Notes under the pieces: model-generated
The model's database searches: none
Told to the model about the DNA's origin: nothing
Seen by the model: only the letters and a program-made list of their open reading frames with translations
Program-made: the position numbers and the translations under genes
Shown here: one piece after another, positions 28,296-36,813 of the stretch
How the letters are laid out: every line of letters begins with the position of its first letter
How positions within the stretch are numbered: position 1 is the stretch's first letter
NCBI RefSeq assembly: GCF_003259365.1
Contig: NZ_QLLY01000010.1
Span: 227,651-291,650 of the forward strand
DNA from: Streptomyces sp. PsTaAH-137
GTDB taxonomy: Bacteria; Actinomycetota; Actinomycetes; Streptomycetales; Streptomycetaceae
Direction of reading: 5' to 3'
Length of the DNA stretch: 64,000 bases

Positions 28296-28787
28296 GTGAC
28301 GCACGCTCCCGAGCCCCCACTGCTTTTCCTGGACATCGACGGCCCCTTGATCCCGTTCGGCTCCGGCGCCGCCGGTACCGCTCCGGAGACGGGGCCCGGC
28401 CATCCGCTGCTCGGCCGGCTCGACCCGGCGACCGGCCCGCGCCTGCTGGCGCTCGGCTGCACGCTCGTCTGGGCCACGACCTGGGAACACGAGGCGAACG
28501 AGGTGGTCGCCCCGCGCATCGGGCTGCCGCCGCTGCCGGTGATCGAGTGGCCGGACTCCCCGGCCCACGGCGTCCCGCGCGGTCTGCACTTCAAGACCCC
28601 CGCCCTCGTCGCGTGGGCCGGGGACCGCCCGTTTGTCTGGGTGGACGACGAGATCGGGGCGCTGGACCGCCAGTGGGTCGCGGCCCAGCATCCCGGCCCC
28701 GCCCTGCTGCACCGCGTCGACCCGGCGAAGGGGCTCACCGACGACGACTTCGCGGCGCTCGCCGACTGGCTGCACGGGCCGGCCTGA
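28296..28787 (+). CDS. HAD-superfamily phosphatase-like protein
   Basis: A 163-residue HAD-fold protein. The motif I region is LLFLDIDGPLIPFGSG (D-x-D-G), and WVDDEIGALDRQW supplies the C-terminal acidic pair. It resembles the small HAD domain found in Swiss-army-knife RNA-repair proteins and stand-alone actinobacterial relatives. Starts at GTG; no clear operon partner. Confidence 0.75.
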   Translation: MTHAPEPPLLFLDIDGPLIPFGSGAAGTAPETGPGHPLLGRLDPATGPRLLALGCTLVWATTWEHEANEVVAPRIGLPPLPVIEWPDSPAHGVPRGLHFKTPALVAWAGDRPFVWVDDEIGALDRQWVAAQHPGPALLHRVDPAKGLTDDDFAALADWLHGPA

Positions 28788-28854
28788 GCGGGCCGCGAGG
28801 GCCGGTTGTCAGTGCCGGATGTCACCGTCGCCGGAGTGCCGCGGCGGCCGTAGG

Positions 28855-29451
28855 TCAGCCCTGGCCGCGCAGGTAGGCGATGCCGGTGTCGAGCGCGGCC
28901 CTGAGGTGGGTCGAGTCACCGGTGGACATCATGATCGTCACGCCGCCCTGGATCCCGGCGAGCAGCGCCCCGGCCGTGCGGTCGGCGTCGAGGGAGGCCC
29001 GCACCAGACCGCCCGCCTGCACGGCGCGGATGCCACGGGCCAGCTCCGCCTGCCACTGCCGCATCAGCTCCGTGACGATCGCCCGGGCGCCCGGACTCGA
29101 CCGTCCGACCTGGAGGAACAGCGCGCCCAGCGGGCAGTGGTCGCCCTGGAGTTCGTAGCGCTCCACCACCACGTCCCGCCAGCGCTGCCAGGACTCCCAC
29201 GAGTCGAGGCGGCCCAGATGCGGCTGCTGGTCCTCGATCACACGGTCGGCCTCGAACCGGGCCACGGCGAGCAGCAGTTCGTCCTTGCCGCCGGGGAAGT
29301 AGTGGAAGAGCTGGCTCTTGCTGGTGCCGGTGCGGGCCCGGATGTCGTCGAGCGTCGTGACGGAGACGCCCTGCTCGCGCAGTACCTCCGCCGCGCCCCC
29401 GACGATCCGTGCCCGGGTGGCACGCCCCTTCGCGGTCAGCGTCTCGCCCAC
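28855..29451 (-). CDS. TetR/AcrR-family repressor
   Basis: A 198-residue regulator. The N-terminal helix-turn-helix is TRARIVGGAAEVLREQGVSVTTLDDIRARTGTSKSQLFHYFPGGKDELLL, and the C-terminal ligand-binding part is of the TetR_C_6/16 kind (WESWQRWRDVVVERYELQGDHCPLGALFLQVG). GTG 29451 is preferred over ATG 29499 because a gggagagg lies upstream and the ATG overlaps an operator palindrome. It is divergent from the SDR gene and probably represses both. Confidence 0.85.
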   Translation of the reverse strand: MGETLTAKGRATRARIVGGAAEVLREQGVSVTTLDDIRARTGTSKSQLFHYFPGGKDELLLAVARFEADRVIEDQQPHLGRLDSWESWQRWRDVVVERYELQGDHCPLGALFLQVGRSSPGARAIVTELMRQWQAELARGIRAVQAGGLVRASLDADRTAGALLAGIQGGVTIMMSTGDSTHLRAALDTGIAYLRGQG

Positions 29452-29482
29452 GACCGGCCTCTCCCTGCTCGCTCCCACCTTC

Positions 29483-29498
29483 TGGACTTGCTGGTCCA
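29483..29498. promoter_or_regulatory. TetR operator palindrome
   Basis: tggac-ttgctg-gtcca, an exact 5-bp inverted repeat separated by six bases, 32 bases upstream of the TetR start and 69 upstream of the SDR start. This matches the kind of site recognised by TetR regulators of neighbouring oxidoreductases. Confidence 0.7.
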
Positions 29499-29566
29499 TT
29501 TTATGCGGAGCACCGTGGTGGCCGTCACCACGACCGAGCACGAGCACGATCATCAGGGAGCGCATC

Positions 29567-30337
29567 ATGAGTGGACGGCTGAACGGCAGGACGGCGCTGG
29601 TCACGGGGTCGACGAGCAACATCGGCCGGGCCATCGCCGAGGTGTTCGCGGCCGAGGGCGCCCACGTCGTCGTATCCGGACGGAACGCGGACCGGGGCAC
29701 CGTCGTCGTCGACGGCATCCGCGCGGCGGGCGGCCGGGCCGACTTCGTGGCGGCGGACCTCGACGGCTCACCGCAGGCCTCCCGCGACCTGGCCGCCCGG
29801 GCCACCGACGCACTGGGCGGCCGCATCGACATCCTGGTCAACAACGCCGGCGTCTACCCGGCGCCCGGCACGGCCGACACCACCGAGGAGACCTTCGACC
29901 GGGTCTACGGGGTGAACGTGAAGGCCCCCTTCTTCCTGACCGCCACCGTGGCCCCCGCCATGGCGGCCGCGGGCGGCGGCACGATCATCAACCTCGGCTC
30001 GTGGATCACGCGCCTCGCCGTCCCGCTCGGCGCGCTCTACAGCTCCACGAAGGGCGCGATGGAGACCCTGACCCGCGCCTGGTCCGCCGAGTTCGGCCCG
30101 CAGGGCGTCCGGGTCAACGCGGTCTCCCCCGGCGTCGTCCTCCCGCCGTCCCCCGAGGGCACCGACCCGCACCCCGGCGAGGCGATGATGCACGGCACCC
30201 CGGCGGGCACGGTCGGCACCCCGGACGCCATCGCCCACGCGGCTCTCTGGCTGGCGAGCGACGAGGCGTCCTTCGTGCACGGCACCGTGGTGGACGTGGA
30301 CGGCGGCCGCACCGGGGTGGCGGTGATCACCGCGTAG
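29567..30337 (+). CDS. Short-chain dehydrogenase/reductase
   Basis: A 256-residue classical SDR. Cofactor loop ALVTGSTSNIGRAIAEVF (TGxxxxIG), structural DLDGS and NNAGVYP motif, catalytic Ser (INLGSWI), Tyr and Lys (YSSTKGAME), and the PGVVLPP loop. It is an NAD(P)-dependent oxidoreductase. Controlled, by inference, by the divergent TetR gene. Confidence 0.9.
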   Translation: MSGRLNGRTALVTGSTSNIGRAIAEVFAAEGAHVVVSGRNADRGTVVVDGIRAAGGRADFVAADLDGSPQASRDLAARATDALGGRIDILVNNAGVYPAPGTADTTEETFDRVYGVNVKAPFFLTATVAPAMAAAGGGTIINLGSWITRLAVPLGALYSSTKGAMETLTRAWSAEFGPQGVRVNAVSPGVVLPPSPEGTDPHPGEAMMHGTPAGTVGTPDAIAHAALWLASDEASFVHGTVVDVDGGRTGVAVITA

Positions 30338-30346
30338 CCCGTCCCG

Positions 30347-31456
30347 CTACTCCTCCAGGCGCACCGGCATCAGGATCGAGAAGGGCTCCTCGTCACCCTC
30401 GGGGCACCGGATCGCGATCGGCGCCGTGGGAGCACCGAACTCCAGAGCCACCCGCTCCCGCCCCCCGGCGCCCAACGCCTCCCTCAGGAACGCCCGGTTG
30501 AACGCCCGGTTGACGCCCACCAGTTCCGCCCCACCCTCACCGCCACCCTCACCATCACCGTCTCCGTCACCGCAGAGGCCCACCACCCCGTCCTCCCCCA
30601 CCCTGAGCACACTGATCCCGTCCGCCGCGCCCTCTCCCGACCGCACGGGCCCGTTCTCCAGCAGCTGCCGGAAGGCGGCCACCTCGACGACGGCACGGTG
30701 GAGCGGGGCCCCGGGAACGAGGCGGCGGTAGTCGGGAAAGTCATGGGCGAGGCGCGGCCCGGCCACCTGCCGCTCCCCGGCCTCCAGCACCACCCGCTCC
30801 CCGTCGACCACGAGCACCACTCCTTGCCCCTCACTCCCCGCCAGCGCCCGCATGGCATCGACGAGCGGGGAGGGCACGACGACCTGCACCCGCCCCTGAT
30901 CGGCCCCGGAGACCGGGGCCGACGCAACGGCCATCCGGTACCGGTCGGTGGCCACCATCCGCAGTCGGCCGTCCTCGATGTCGAACAGCACCCCGCCGAG
31001 CATCGGCAGCTCCGGGTCACCGCCCGCGGCGAACCGGACCGCGTCCAGCGCGGCGGCCAGCTCACCCCCGTCGACGGCCAGCCGGACAGCGGCGGTGCGG
31101 AGCGAAGTCATGACGTTCTCCCTGTGATCGAGTCGCGCGCGGAGTGCGGAGAACTCGCTACGGGCGTCGGAAAGGCCCCGCTCCAGACGGCTCAGGTGCG
31201 CGTCGAGCAGCTTGCGCACCAGATCGCCGTCCGCCCCTGACCAGCCGGCCAGCACGAGCCGGATGTCCGCCAGCGGCATCCCGGCCCGCCGCAGCCGCGC
31301 CAGCACCCGCGCCTCGTCGAGCTGTCCGGGCGCGTACCAGCGGTACCCGCTCACCGGATCGACCCGGGCCGGAACCAGTACCCCGGCCCGGTCGTAGAAC
31401 CGCAGCGCGCTCACCCCGAGCCCGCTGTCCCGGGCCACCTCGCCGATACTGCGCAT
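30347..31456 (-). CDS. MerR-type regulator fused to a sliding-clamp-like domain
   Basis: A 369-residue protein. Residues 1-110 are a MerR winged helix plus dimerisation coiled coil (MRSIGEVARDSGLGVSALRFYDRAGVLVP; YRWYAPGQLDEARVLARLRRAGMPLADI). From about residue 125 the sequence looks like the beta subunit of DNA polymerase III: LHDFPDYRRLVP-like (LAHDFPDYRRLVPG), VNRAFNRAFLREAL and the C-terminal PIAIRCPEGDEEPFSILMPVRL. Such fusions occur in actinobacteria; their ligand or DNA target is unknown. ATG 31456 has ggagg upstream. A Gly/Asp-rich loop (GDGDGDGEGG) lies near residue 300. Confidence 0.85.
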   Translation of the reverse strand: MRSIGEVARDSGLGVSALRFYDRAGVLVPARVDPVSGYRWYAPGQLDEARVLARLRRAGMPLADIRLVLAGWSGADGDLVRKLLDAHLSRLERGLSDARSEFSALRARLDHRENVMTSLRTAAVRLAVDGGELAAALDAVRFAAGGDPELPMLGGVLFDIEDGRLRMVATDRYRMAVASAPVSGADQGRVQVVVPSPLVDAMRALAGSEGQGVVLVVDGERVVLEAGERQVAGPRLAHDFPDYRRLVPGAPLHRAVVEVAAFRQLLENGPVRSGEGAADGISVLRVGEDGVVGLCGDGDGDGEGGGEGGAELVGVNRAFNRAFLREALGAGGRERVALEFGAPTAPIAIRCPEGDEEPFSILMPVRLEE

Positions 31457-31505
31457 GTCGTCCTCCACACCCGGCACTCTGGCCCCTGCACCAGGTCGAG
31501 GGTCA

Positions 31506-31898
31506 ATGCGCAGGGCCGGGGACGACGAGCGGCGGCAGGAGCTCGGCCTCAAGTCGGCCTGGCAGGCGTTCAGGCACCGCCACGACGAGGACGACGAGCA
31601 GCAGTCGGCCGAGGGCGGCCCGACGGCCCTGGAGGTCGCCGCCGTCACCTTCGCCAACGGCGGCGACAACATCGGCGTCTACGTCCCCGTCTTCGCCACC
31701 GCGGGCGTGGGCGGCATGAGCGTGTACGCGACCGTCTTCCTGATCCTGGTGGCCGTGTGGTGTTGCGCGGGCCGCTTCTTCGCCACCCGCCCCGTCATCG
31801 CCAAGGCCCTCAGCCGCTGGGGGCACATCCTGCTGCCCCTGGTCCTGATCGCCATCGGCCTGCTGATCCTCGTCGAAGGCGGCGCCTTCGGGCTGTAA
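31506..31898 (+). pseudogene. Truncated cadmium-resistance (CadD-type) transporter
   Basis: The frame encodes only the C-terminal half of a CadD-family membrane protein (ALEVAAVTFANGGDNIGVYVPVFAT; FLILVAVWCCAGRFFATRPVIAKALSRWGHILLPLVLIAIG). CadD proteins are ~200 residues with an N-terminal membrane half starting around a NIDD motif, which is missing here. The 5' end abuts the divergent MerR-clamp start, so a deletion probably removed promoter and N-terminal half. No frameshift is seen in the remnant. Confidence 0.7.
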
Positions 31899-31949
31899 GA
31901 CGCCTGGAGCACGCGGGCAACCCGCCGATTACGGACGTACTCACGTCGG

Positions 31950-32078
31950 TCACTTCCTGCGGACGGCCGCGAGCGCGAGCACCATGCTCGAAACCAGCAC
32001 GAGCACCACGAGCGAGGCGTAGAACAGGGCTTCGATCCAACCGGCGTTCGCACCAGTGAGCGTGCCGTCCGCCGACAT
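31950..32078 (-). CDS. 42-residue membrane peptide
   Basis: A short frame with a good ribosome binding site (ggaggtgg before ATG 32078). It encodes one hydrophobic helix (WIEALFYASLVVLVLVSSMVLALAAVRRK) with a basic C-terminal end. It is likely a single-pass membrane microprotein. Function unknown. Confidence 0.6.
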   Translation of the reverse strand: MSADGTLTGANAGWIEALFYASLVVLVLVSSMVLALAAVRRK

Positions 32079-32137
32079 GCATGCCACCTCCGGTGGAAAG
32101 CTCTGCCGACGCACATCGCCGCAGGGCCCAGACATGA

Positions 32138-32184
32138 CATCAGGCCCCCTACCGGCGAAGAAAGCGCTGGTAGGAGGCCTGATG
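32138..32184 (-). terminator. Terminator of the phosphoglycerate mutase gene
   Basis: Arms catcaggccccctacc (32138-32153) and ggtaggaggcctgatg (32169-32184) pair except for one position. It lies just past the gpm stop on the minus strand. Confidence 0.85.
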
Positions 32185-32192
32185 CTGTGGGT

Positions 32193-32954
32193 CTACTTCT
32201 TCTTGCCCTGGTTCTTCACAGCCTCGATCGCCGCCGCGGCCGCGTCCGGGTCCAGGTACGTGCCGCCCGGCTTCACCGGGTTGAAGTCGGCGTCGAGCTC
32301 GTAGGCCAGCGGGATGCCCGTCGGGATGTTCAGGCCCGCGATGTCCGCGTCCGAGATGCCGTCCAGGTGCTTGACCAGGGCGCGCAGCGAGTTGCCGTGG
32401 GCCGCGACCAGGACCGTCCTGCCGGTCAGCAGGTCGGGGACGATGCCGTCGAACCAGTACGGGAGCATGCGGACGACGACGTCCTTCAGGCACTCCGTCT
32501 GCGGGCGCAGCTCGGGCGGGAGCGTCGCGTAGCGCGGGTCGGAGAACTGGGAGTACTCGGCGTCGCGGTCGAGCGGCGGCGGCGGGGTGTCGTACGAGCG
32601 GCGCCACAGCATGAACTGCTCCTCGCCGAACTCGGCGAGGGTCTGTGCCTTGTCCTTGCCCTGGAGGGCGCCGTAGTGGCGCTCGTTCAGCCGCCAGGAG
32701 CGGTGGACGGGGATCCAGTGGCGGTCCGCGGACTCCAGCGCCAGCTGGGCCGTGCGGATCGCGCGCTTCTGGAGCGAGGTGTGGACCACGTCGGGGAGCA
32801 GGCCGGCGTCCTTGAGCAGCTCACCGCCGCGGACCGCCTCCTTCTCGCCCTTCTCGTTCAGATTGACGTCCACCCATCCGGTGAACAGGTTCTTCGCGTT
32901 CCACTCGCTCTCGCCGTGGCGGAGGAGGATCAGCTTGTACGGTGCGTCGGCCAT
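32193..32954 (-). CDS. gpmA: 2,3-bisphosphoglycerate-dependent phosphoglycerate mutase
   Basis: A 253-residue glycolytic enzyme interconverting 3- and 2-phosphoglycerate. The catalytic motif LILLRHGESEWNAKNLFTGW (RHGE) is at the N-terminus, the proton donor is in WRLNERHYGALQGKDK, and the second histidine is in VLVAAHGNSLRALVKHL. Length and architecture are those of dPGM. It is divergent from the MFS gene with an operator-like palindrome between. Confidence 0.95.
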   Translation of the reverse strand: MADAPYKLILLRHGESEWNAKNLFTGWVDVNLNEKGEKEAVRGGELLKDAGLLPDVVHTSLQKRAIRTAQLALESADRHWIPVHRSWRLNERHYGALQGKDKAQTLAEFGEEQFMLWRRSYDTPPPPLDRDAEYSQFSDPRYATLPPELRPQTECLKDVVVRMLPYWFDGIVPDLLTGRTVLVAAHGNSLRALVKHLDGISDADIAGLNIPTGIPLAYELDADFNPVKPGGTYLDPDAAAAAIEAVKNQGKKK

Positions 32955-32990
32955 GGGGCCGAGCCTAATCGACGGCTGTCACGCGCGCCG

Positions 32991-33009
32991 ATTGACGGTC
33001 CCCGTCAAT
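32991..33009. promoter_or_regulatory. Operator-like palindrome between gpm and MFS gene
   Basis: attgacggtccccgtcaat is an 8-bp inverted repeat with a 3-base centre in the divergent gap. It includes a -35-like ttgac, so a regulator bound here could affect either gene. Confidence 0.45.
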
Positions 33010-33089
33010 TGAGTGGCCCCCGAAGCTACCCGGGTCGTAAGTTGTGCAAACCTTCCGCACCGCTTACTTCTGCCCCGGGGGACGCACCC

Positions 33090-34355
33090 ATGTCAGTCGC
33101 CGCGCTCAGACGTGCCTCCAAGGAGGCGGTCGCCGGACTCCCCCGCGAGTTCTGGTGGCTGTGGACCAGCACCCTCGTGAACCGGCTCGGCGGCTTCGTC
33201 CTCACCTTCCTCGCCCTGTACCTGACCGCCGCGCGCGGTTTCTCGGCCGCGTACGCCGGTCTGGTCGCCTCGCTCATCGGGGCCGGCGGGGTCATCGCCT
33301 CCGTGCTGGGCGGCGTGCTCGCCGACCGGCTCGGGCGGCGGCCCACCCTGCTCGGGGCGCAGCTCGCGACCGCCGCGACGGTCGCCGTCCTGGCCTTCGT
33401 GCGCGACCCGGTCGCCATCGCCGCCACCGGTTTCGCGCTCGGCCTCGCCTCGAACGCCTCGCGGCCCGCCATCCAGGCGATGATGGCCGACATCGTGCCG
33501 CCGCACGATCGCGTCCGCGCCTTCTCGCTCAACTACTGGGCGATCAACCTGGGCTTCGCGATCTCCTCCGTGTACGCGGGCTTCCTCGTCGCGCAGAGCT
33601 ACACCTTCGGCTTCCTCGTCGAGGCCGGGATGACGCTGGCCTGCGCCTGTGTCGTCTTCGTGAAGGTGAAGGAGTCGCGGCCCGAGCCCGGCCCGAAGAT
33701 CTCCACGGCGCCCGCGGTCACCATGGGCACCGTGCTGCGCGACGGCCGATTCATGGTGATGGTGGGGCTGTCGTTCCTCGTCGCGGTCGTCTTCACGCAG
33801 AGCTCGGTCGGCCTGCCGATCGTGATGGGCGAGAACGGGTTCAGCAGCTCCGACGTCGGGCTCGTCGCCGCCGTGAACGGTGTCGTCATCGTCGCCCTGC
33901 AGATCCCGCTGACCCGGTTCATCCAGCGGCGCGACCCGGGCCGGCTGCTCGCGGTCTCCTCGCTCCTCATCGGCTACGGGTTCGCGCTCACCGCCTTCGC
34001 CGGGTCGCTGGCCGCGTACGCGCTGACCGTCGTGGTGTGGACCCTGGGCGAGATGGTGAACGCCCCCACCCAGTCCGGGCTGGTGGCCCGGCTCGCGCCC
34101 GCCGAGGGGCGCGGCCGCTACCAGGGCGTCTACACGATGTCCTGGTCCGCCGCCGCGCTCGTCGCGCCGCTGGCCGGCGGCTGGGTGCTCGACTCCGCCG
34201 GCGCGGGCTGGCTGTGGGCGGGCTGCGCCGTGCTCGGCACGCTCACCGCGGGCGGGTACTGGGCGCTGATGCGCGGGCTGCACACCGAGGGAACCGTCCA
34301 ACAGGTCGCCCCGGCGCCGGAGTCGGCCGTCGCCGTGGAGAACGCCCCCGCGTGA
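33090..34355 (+). CDS. MFS transporter
   Basis: A 421-residue, 12-helix major facilitator protein. The loop 2-3 motif reads GGVLADRLGRRPTLLGAQL. Helix-4/5 motif SRPAIQAMMADIVP fits the MdtG/DHA1-type efflux group. Substrate unknown. A basic N-terminus is followed by FWWLWTSTLVNRLGGF. Confidence 0.88.
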   Translation: MSVAALRRASKEAVAGLPREFWWLWTSTLVNRLGGFVLTFLALYLTAARGFSAAYAGLVASLIGAGGVIASVLGGVLADRLGRRPTLLGAQLATAATVAVLAFVRDPVAIAATGFALGLASNASRPAIQAMMADIVPPHDRVRAFSLNYWAINLGFAISSVYAGFLVAQSYTFGFLVEAGMTLACACVVFVKVKESRPEPGPKISTAPAVTMGTVLRDGRFMVMVGLSFLVAVVFTQSSVGLPIVMGENGFSSSDVGLVAAVNGVVIVALQIPLTRFIQRRDPGRLLAVSSLLIGYGFALTAFAGSLAAYALTVVVWTLGEMVNAPTQSGLVARLAPAEGRGRYQGVYTMSWSAAALVAPLAGGWVLDSAGAGWLWAGCAVLGTLTAGGYWALMRGLHTEGTVQQVAPAPESAVAVENAPA

Positions 34356-34385
34356 AGCGGCACTTGTTCGGGTACGTACCCGAAC

Positions 34386-34664
34386 ATGCCCGAAGCACCC
34401 AGGATTTCCCCGGGAACGGACGACCCGCCCAGAACACTCGTGGGCGGGATCGAGGTCGACGTCCCGAACAGCATCCCGGCGATCCGTGCGGCGCTCACGC
34501 CCGAGCGCCGCACGGAGTTCGACAAGGACATCAACGGCGCGGGGGTCCACGAGATCCACGCCGTCATGCGGCACTGGATGCTGGAGGCGGTGCCCGACCC
34601 GGAGGCCGACGCGATCCTGGCCCGGCTCGCCCGCGACGAGGCGGAGAGGCGGGGCCCGGCTTGA
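34386..34664 (+). CDS. Probable antitoxin (DUF6247-like)
   Basis: A 92-residue acidic protein (SIPAIRAALTPERRTEFDKDINGAGVHEIHAVMRHWMLEA) that resembles DUF6247-type small actinobacterial proteins. Its stop TGA overlaps the TTG start of the next gene (TTGA), a layout typical of toxin-antitoxin pairs with the antitoxin first. Assignment rests on this layout and family resemblance. Confidence 0.6.
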   Translation: MPEAPRISPGTDDPPRTLVGGIEVDVPNSIPAIRAALTPERRTEFDKDINGAGVHEIHAVMRHWMLEAVPDPEADAILARLARDEAERRGPA

Positions 34665-34924
34665 GCCGCCGCCGCAGGCGCAGCCCCTGCCGCATCGCGT
34701 ACGCACCGCCCGCCGACGACACCCTCGTCAAGATGGCGAACCCCGACGCCTTCCGCGCCGAGATGACCCGCACCCTCGCCCACGACCCGTACGGGCACGG
34801 CTCCTGCTCGGTGGCGGGCGAGCGCGACCGCCGCGAGGCGACCGTCGGCGGGGCGATAGTCCTCTACTACGTCTCCGGGACCGTCCTCACGGTCACCGTC
34901 GTCCGCATGGTGGCGCTCAGCTAG
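34661..34924 (+). CDS. Probable RelE/ParE-like toxin
   Basis: An 87-residue basic protein (SRRRRRSPCRIAYAPPADDTL; DPYGHGSCSVAGERDRREATVGGAIVLYYVSGTVLTVTVVRMV). The DPYG ... DRR ... YYVS order resembles RelE/ParE folds, in which a compact beta sheet follows the helical N-terminus. It starts at TTG inside the antitoxin stop and its end overlaps the converging YbjN gene by 8 bases. Confidence 0.55.
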   Translation: MSRRRRRSPCRIAYAPPADDTLVKMANPDAFRAEMTRTLAHDPYGHGSCSVAGERDRREATVGGAIVLYYVSGTVLTVTVVRMVALS

Positions 34925-35441
34925 CCGGCCGCTCCGGGCCGGGACGCTCGATCAGGTGCGTGAACGCGTCCAGGTTGCGGGTCGATTCGCCGCGCGCCAC
35001 CCGCCACTCGTACTCCCGGCGGATCGCGCTCGCGAAACCGAGCTCCAGGAGCGTGTTGAAGGCGCCGTCGGACGCCTCCAGGACCGAGCCGAGGAGCCGG
35101 TCCAGCTCGTCGGGGGTGACGGCGGCGAGCGGCAGCTTGCCGGTGAGATAGATGTCGCCGAGCCGGTCGACGGCGTAACCGACTCCGTACAGGCGCAGAT
35201 TGCGCTCCAGGAGCCAGCGGTGCACGCCCGCCTCGTTCTCGTCCGGGTGGCGGATCACGAAGGCGTTCAGGGACAGGCTGTGCCGGCCGAGGCGCAGCGA
35301 GAGCGTCGTGGACAGCTTGCGGGTGCCGGGCAGCTTGACGACGTACGTGCCCGGCTCCGGGCTCTCCCACTCCAGCTCGGCGTCCTTCAGGAACGCCTCG
35401 ACGGCCGCGGATGCCTCGGGTGCCGGGTGCTGGTCAGCCAT
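34917..35441 (-). CDS. YbjN-domain protein
   Basis: A 174-residue protein of the YbjN/bacterial sensory transduction regulator family (YVVKLPGTRKLSTTLSLRLGRHSLSLNAFVIRHPDENEAGVHRWLLERN; GDIYLTGKLPLAAVTPDELDRLLGSVLEASD). These have a fold related to secretion chaperones. It overlaps the end of mshA by 8 bases, and the pair mshA-ybjN is conserved in Streptomyces. Exact role unknown. Confidence 0.85.
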   Translation of the reverse strand: MADQHPAPEASAAVEAFLKDAELEWESPEPGTYVVKLPGTRKLSTTLSLRLGRHSLSLNAFVIRHPDENEAGVHRWLLERNLRLYGVGYAVDRLGDIYLTGKLPLAAVTPDELDRLLGSVLEASDGAFNTLLELGFASAIRREYEWRVARGESTRNLDAFTHLIERPGPERPAS

Positions 35442-36783
35442 GGTGCGAGAGTACGTGACGGCGGTGTTCCTGCATGGCGGCGGTGTAGACGTCGGCCGTG
35501 GCCCCCGCGGCCGTGTCCCAGCCGAAGTGCTGCGCGTGCCGGGCCGCCGCGGTGCCCATGCTGTCCACAAGGTGGGGATGGTCGGCGAATTCGCGCAGCA
35601 CGCGCGCGTAGGCGGCCGGTTCGTGGCCGTCGACCAGGAAGCCGGTCGTCTCGTCACGCACCGCCACCGGCAGTCCGCCCACCGACGCGGCGAGCACCGG
35701 CGTCCCGGTCGCCTGCGCCTCTATGGCGACGAGCCCGAACGACTCGCTGTAGGAGGGCATGACGAGCAGGGATGCGGCCCGGAACCAGTCCGCGAGCTGG
35801 TCCTGGCCGACCGGCGGGTGGAACCGCACGACGTCCGAGATGCCCAGCTGGGCGGCGAGCTTCTGGAGCGCGGCGGGCTTGGCGAGGCCGGAGCCGCTCG
35901 GGCCGCCGACGACCGGCACGACCATGCGCGTGCGCAGCTCGGGCCGCTCGTCGAGCAGCACCGCGACGGCCCTGAGCAGGATGTCGGGGGCCTTCAGCGG
36001 CTGGATACGGCCCGCGAAGAGCGGGATCAGCGCGTCCTGGGGCAGGCCGAGGCGGGCGCGGGCGGCGGCCCGGCCGTCGGCGACCCGGAACCGGTCCAGG
36101 TTCACCCCGGGGTGGACGATCGCGACCTTGCCGGGGTCGGCCTCGTAGTGGTGGATCAGCTCGTCGGCCTCGCCCGACGTGTTGGCGATCAGCCGGTCGG
36201 CGGCGCGCACGACCTGGGTCTCGCCGATCACGCGGGCGGCCGGCTCGGGGGTGTCGCCCTCGGCGAGCGCGGCGTTCTTGACCTTGGCCATGGTGTGCAT
36301 GGCGTGCACCAGCGGGGCGCCCCAGCGCTCGGCGGCCAGCCAGCCGACGTGCCCGGACAGCCAGTAGTGCGAGTGGACCAGGTCGTAGTAGCCGGGCCGG
36401 TGGCCCGCCCAGGCCTGCATGACGCCGTGCGTGAAGGCGCACAGCTGGGCGGGCAGGTCCTCCTTGGCCAGGCCCTCGTAGGGGCCCGCGTCGACGTGCC
36501 GGACGAGGACGCCCGGCGCCAGCTCCACCTCGGGCGGCAGGCCGCCGGTGGTGGCGCGGGTGAAGATCTCGACCTCGATGTTGATCGCGGCGAGGCGCTT
36601 GGCCAGCTCCACGATGTACACGTTCATGCCGCCCGCGTCGCCCGTGCCCGGCTGGTGCAGGGGCGAGGTGTGGACGCTGAGCATGGCGACGCGGCGGGGA
36701 CGGCGCTGCGCGCCCGGGAAGCGCAGACGGGCGGGGCCCGCACCCGCTCCGGTGCGGCGGAACCTGGACACGTACTGACTCAC
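35434..36783 (-). CDS. mshA: D-inositol-3-phosphate glycosyltransferase (mycothiol synthesis)
   Basis: A 449-residue GT-B glycosyltransferase that joins UDP-GlcNAc to 1L-myo-inositol-1-phosphate, the first step of mycothiol, the actinobacterial low-molecular-weight thiol. The N-terminal acceptor region is RVAMLSVHTSPLHQPGTGDAGGMNVYIVELAKRL, and the nucleotide-sugar site is PSYSESFGLVAIEAQATGTPVLAASVGGLP. The N-terminal 30 residues are basic. A tandem 11-bp repeat lies upstream. Confidence 0.95.
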   Translation of the reverse strand: MSQYVSRFRRTGAGAGPARLRFPGAQRRPRRVAMLSVHTSPLHQPGTGDAGGMNVYIVELAKRLAAINIEVEIFTRATTGGLPPEVELAPGVLVRHVDAGPYEGLAKEDLPAQLCAFTHGVMQAWAGHRPGYYDLVHSHYWLSGHVGWLAAERWGAPLVHAMHTMAKVKNAALAEGDTPEPAARVIGETQVVRAADRLIANTSGEADELIHHYEADPGKVAIVHPGVNLDRFRVADGRAAARARLGLPQDALIPLFAGRIQPLKAPDILLRAVAVLLDERPELRTRMVVPVVGGPSGSGLAKPAALQKLAAQLGISDVVRFHPPVGQDQLADWFRAASLLVMPSYSESFGLVAIEAQATGTPVLAASVGGLPVAVRDETTGFLVDGHEPAAYARVLREFADHPHLVDSMGTAAARHAQHFGWDTAAGATADVYTAAMQEHRRHVLSHHG

Positions 36784-36813
36784 GTGCGGTCCTCCTGCTG
36801 GCGGCCCTGGGAG

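Noticed and set aside
29451..29499. ATG at 29499 as the TetR start
   Set aside because: It overlaps the operator palindrome and lacks a ribosome binding site, whereas GTG 29451 has one.
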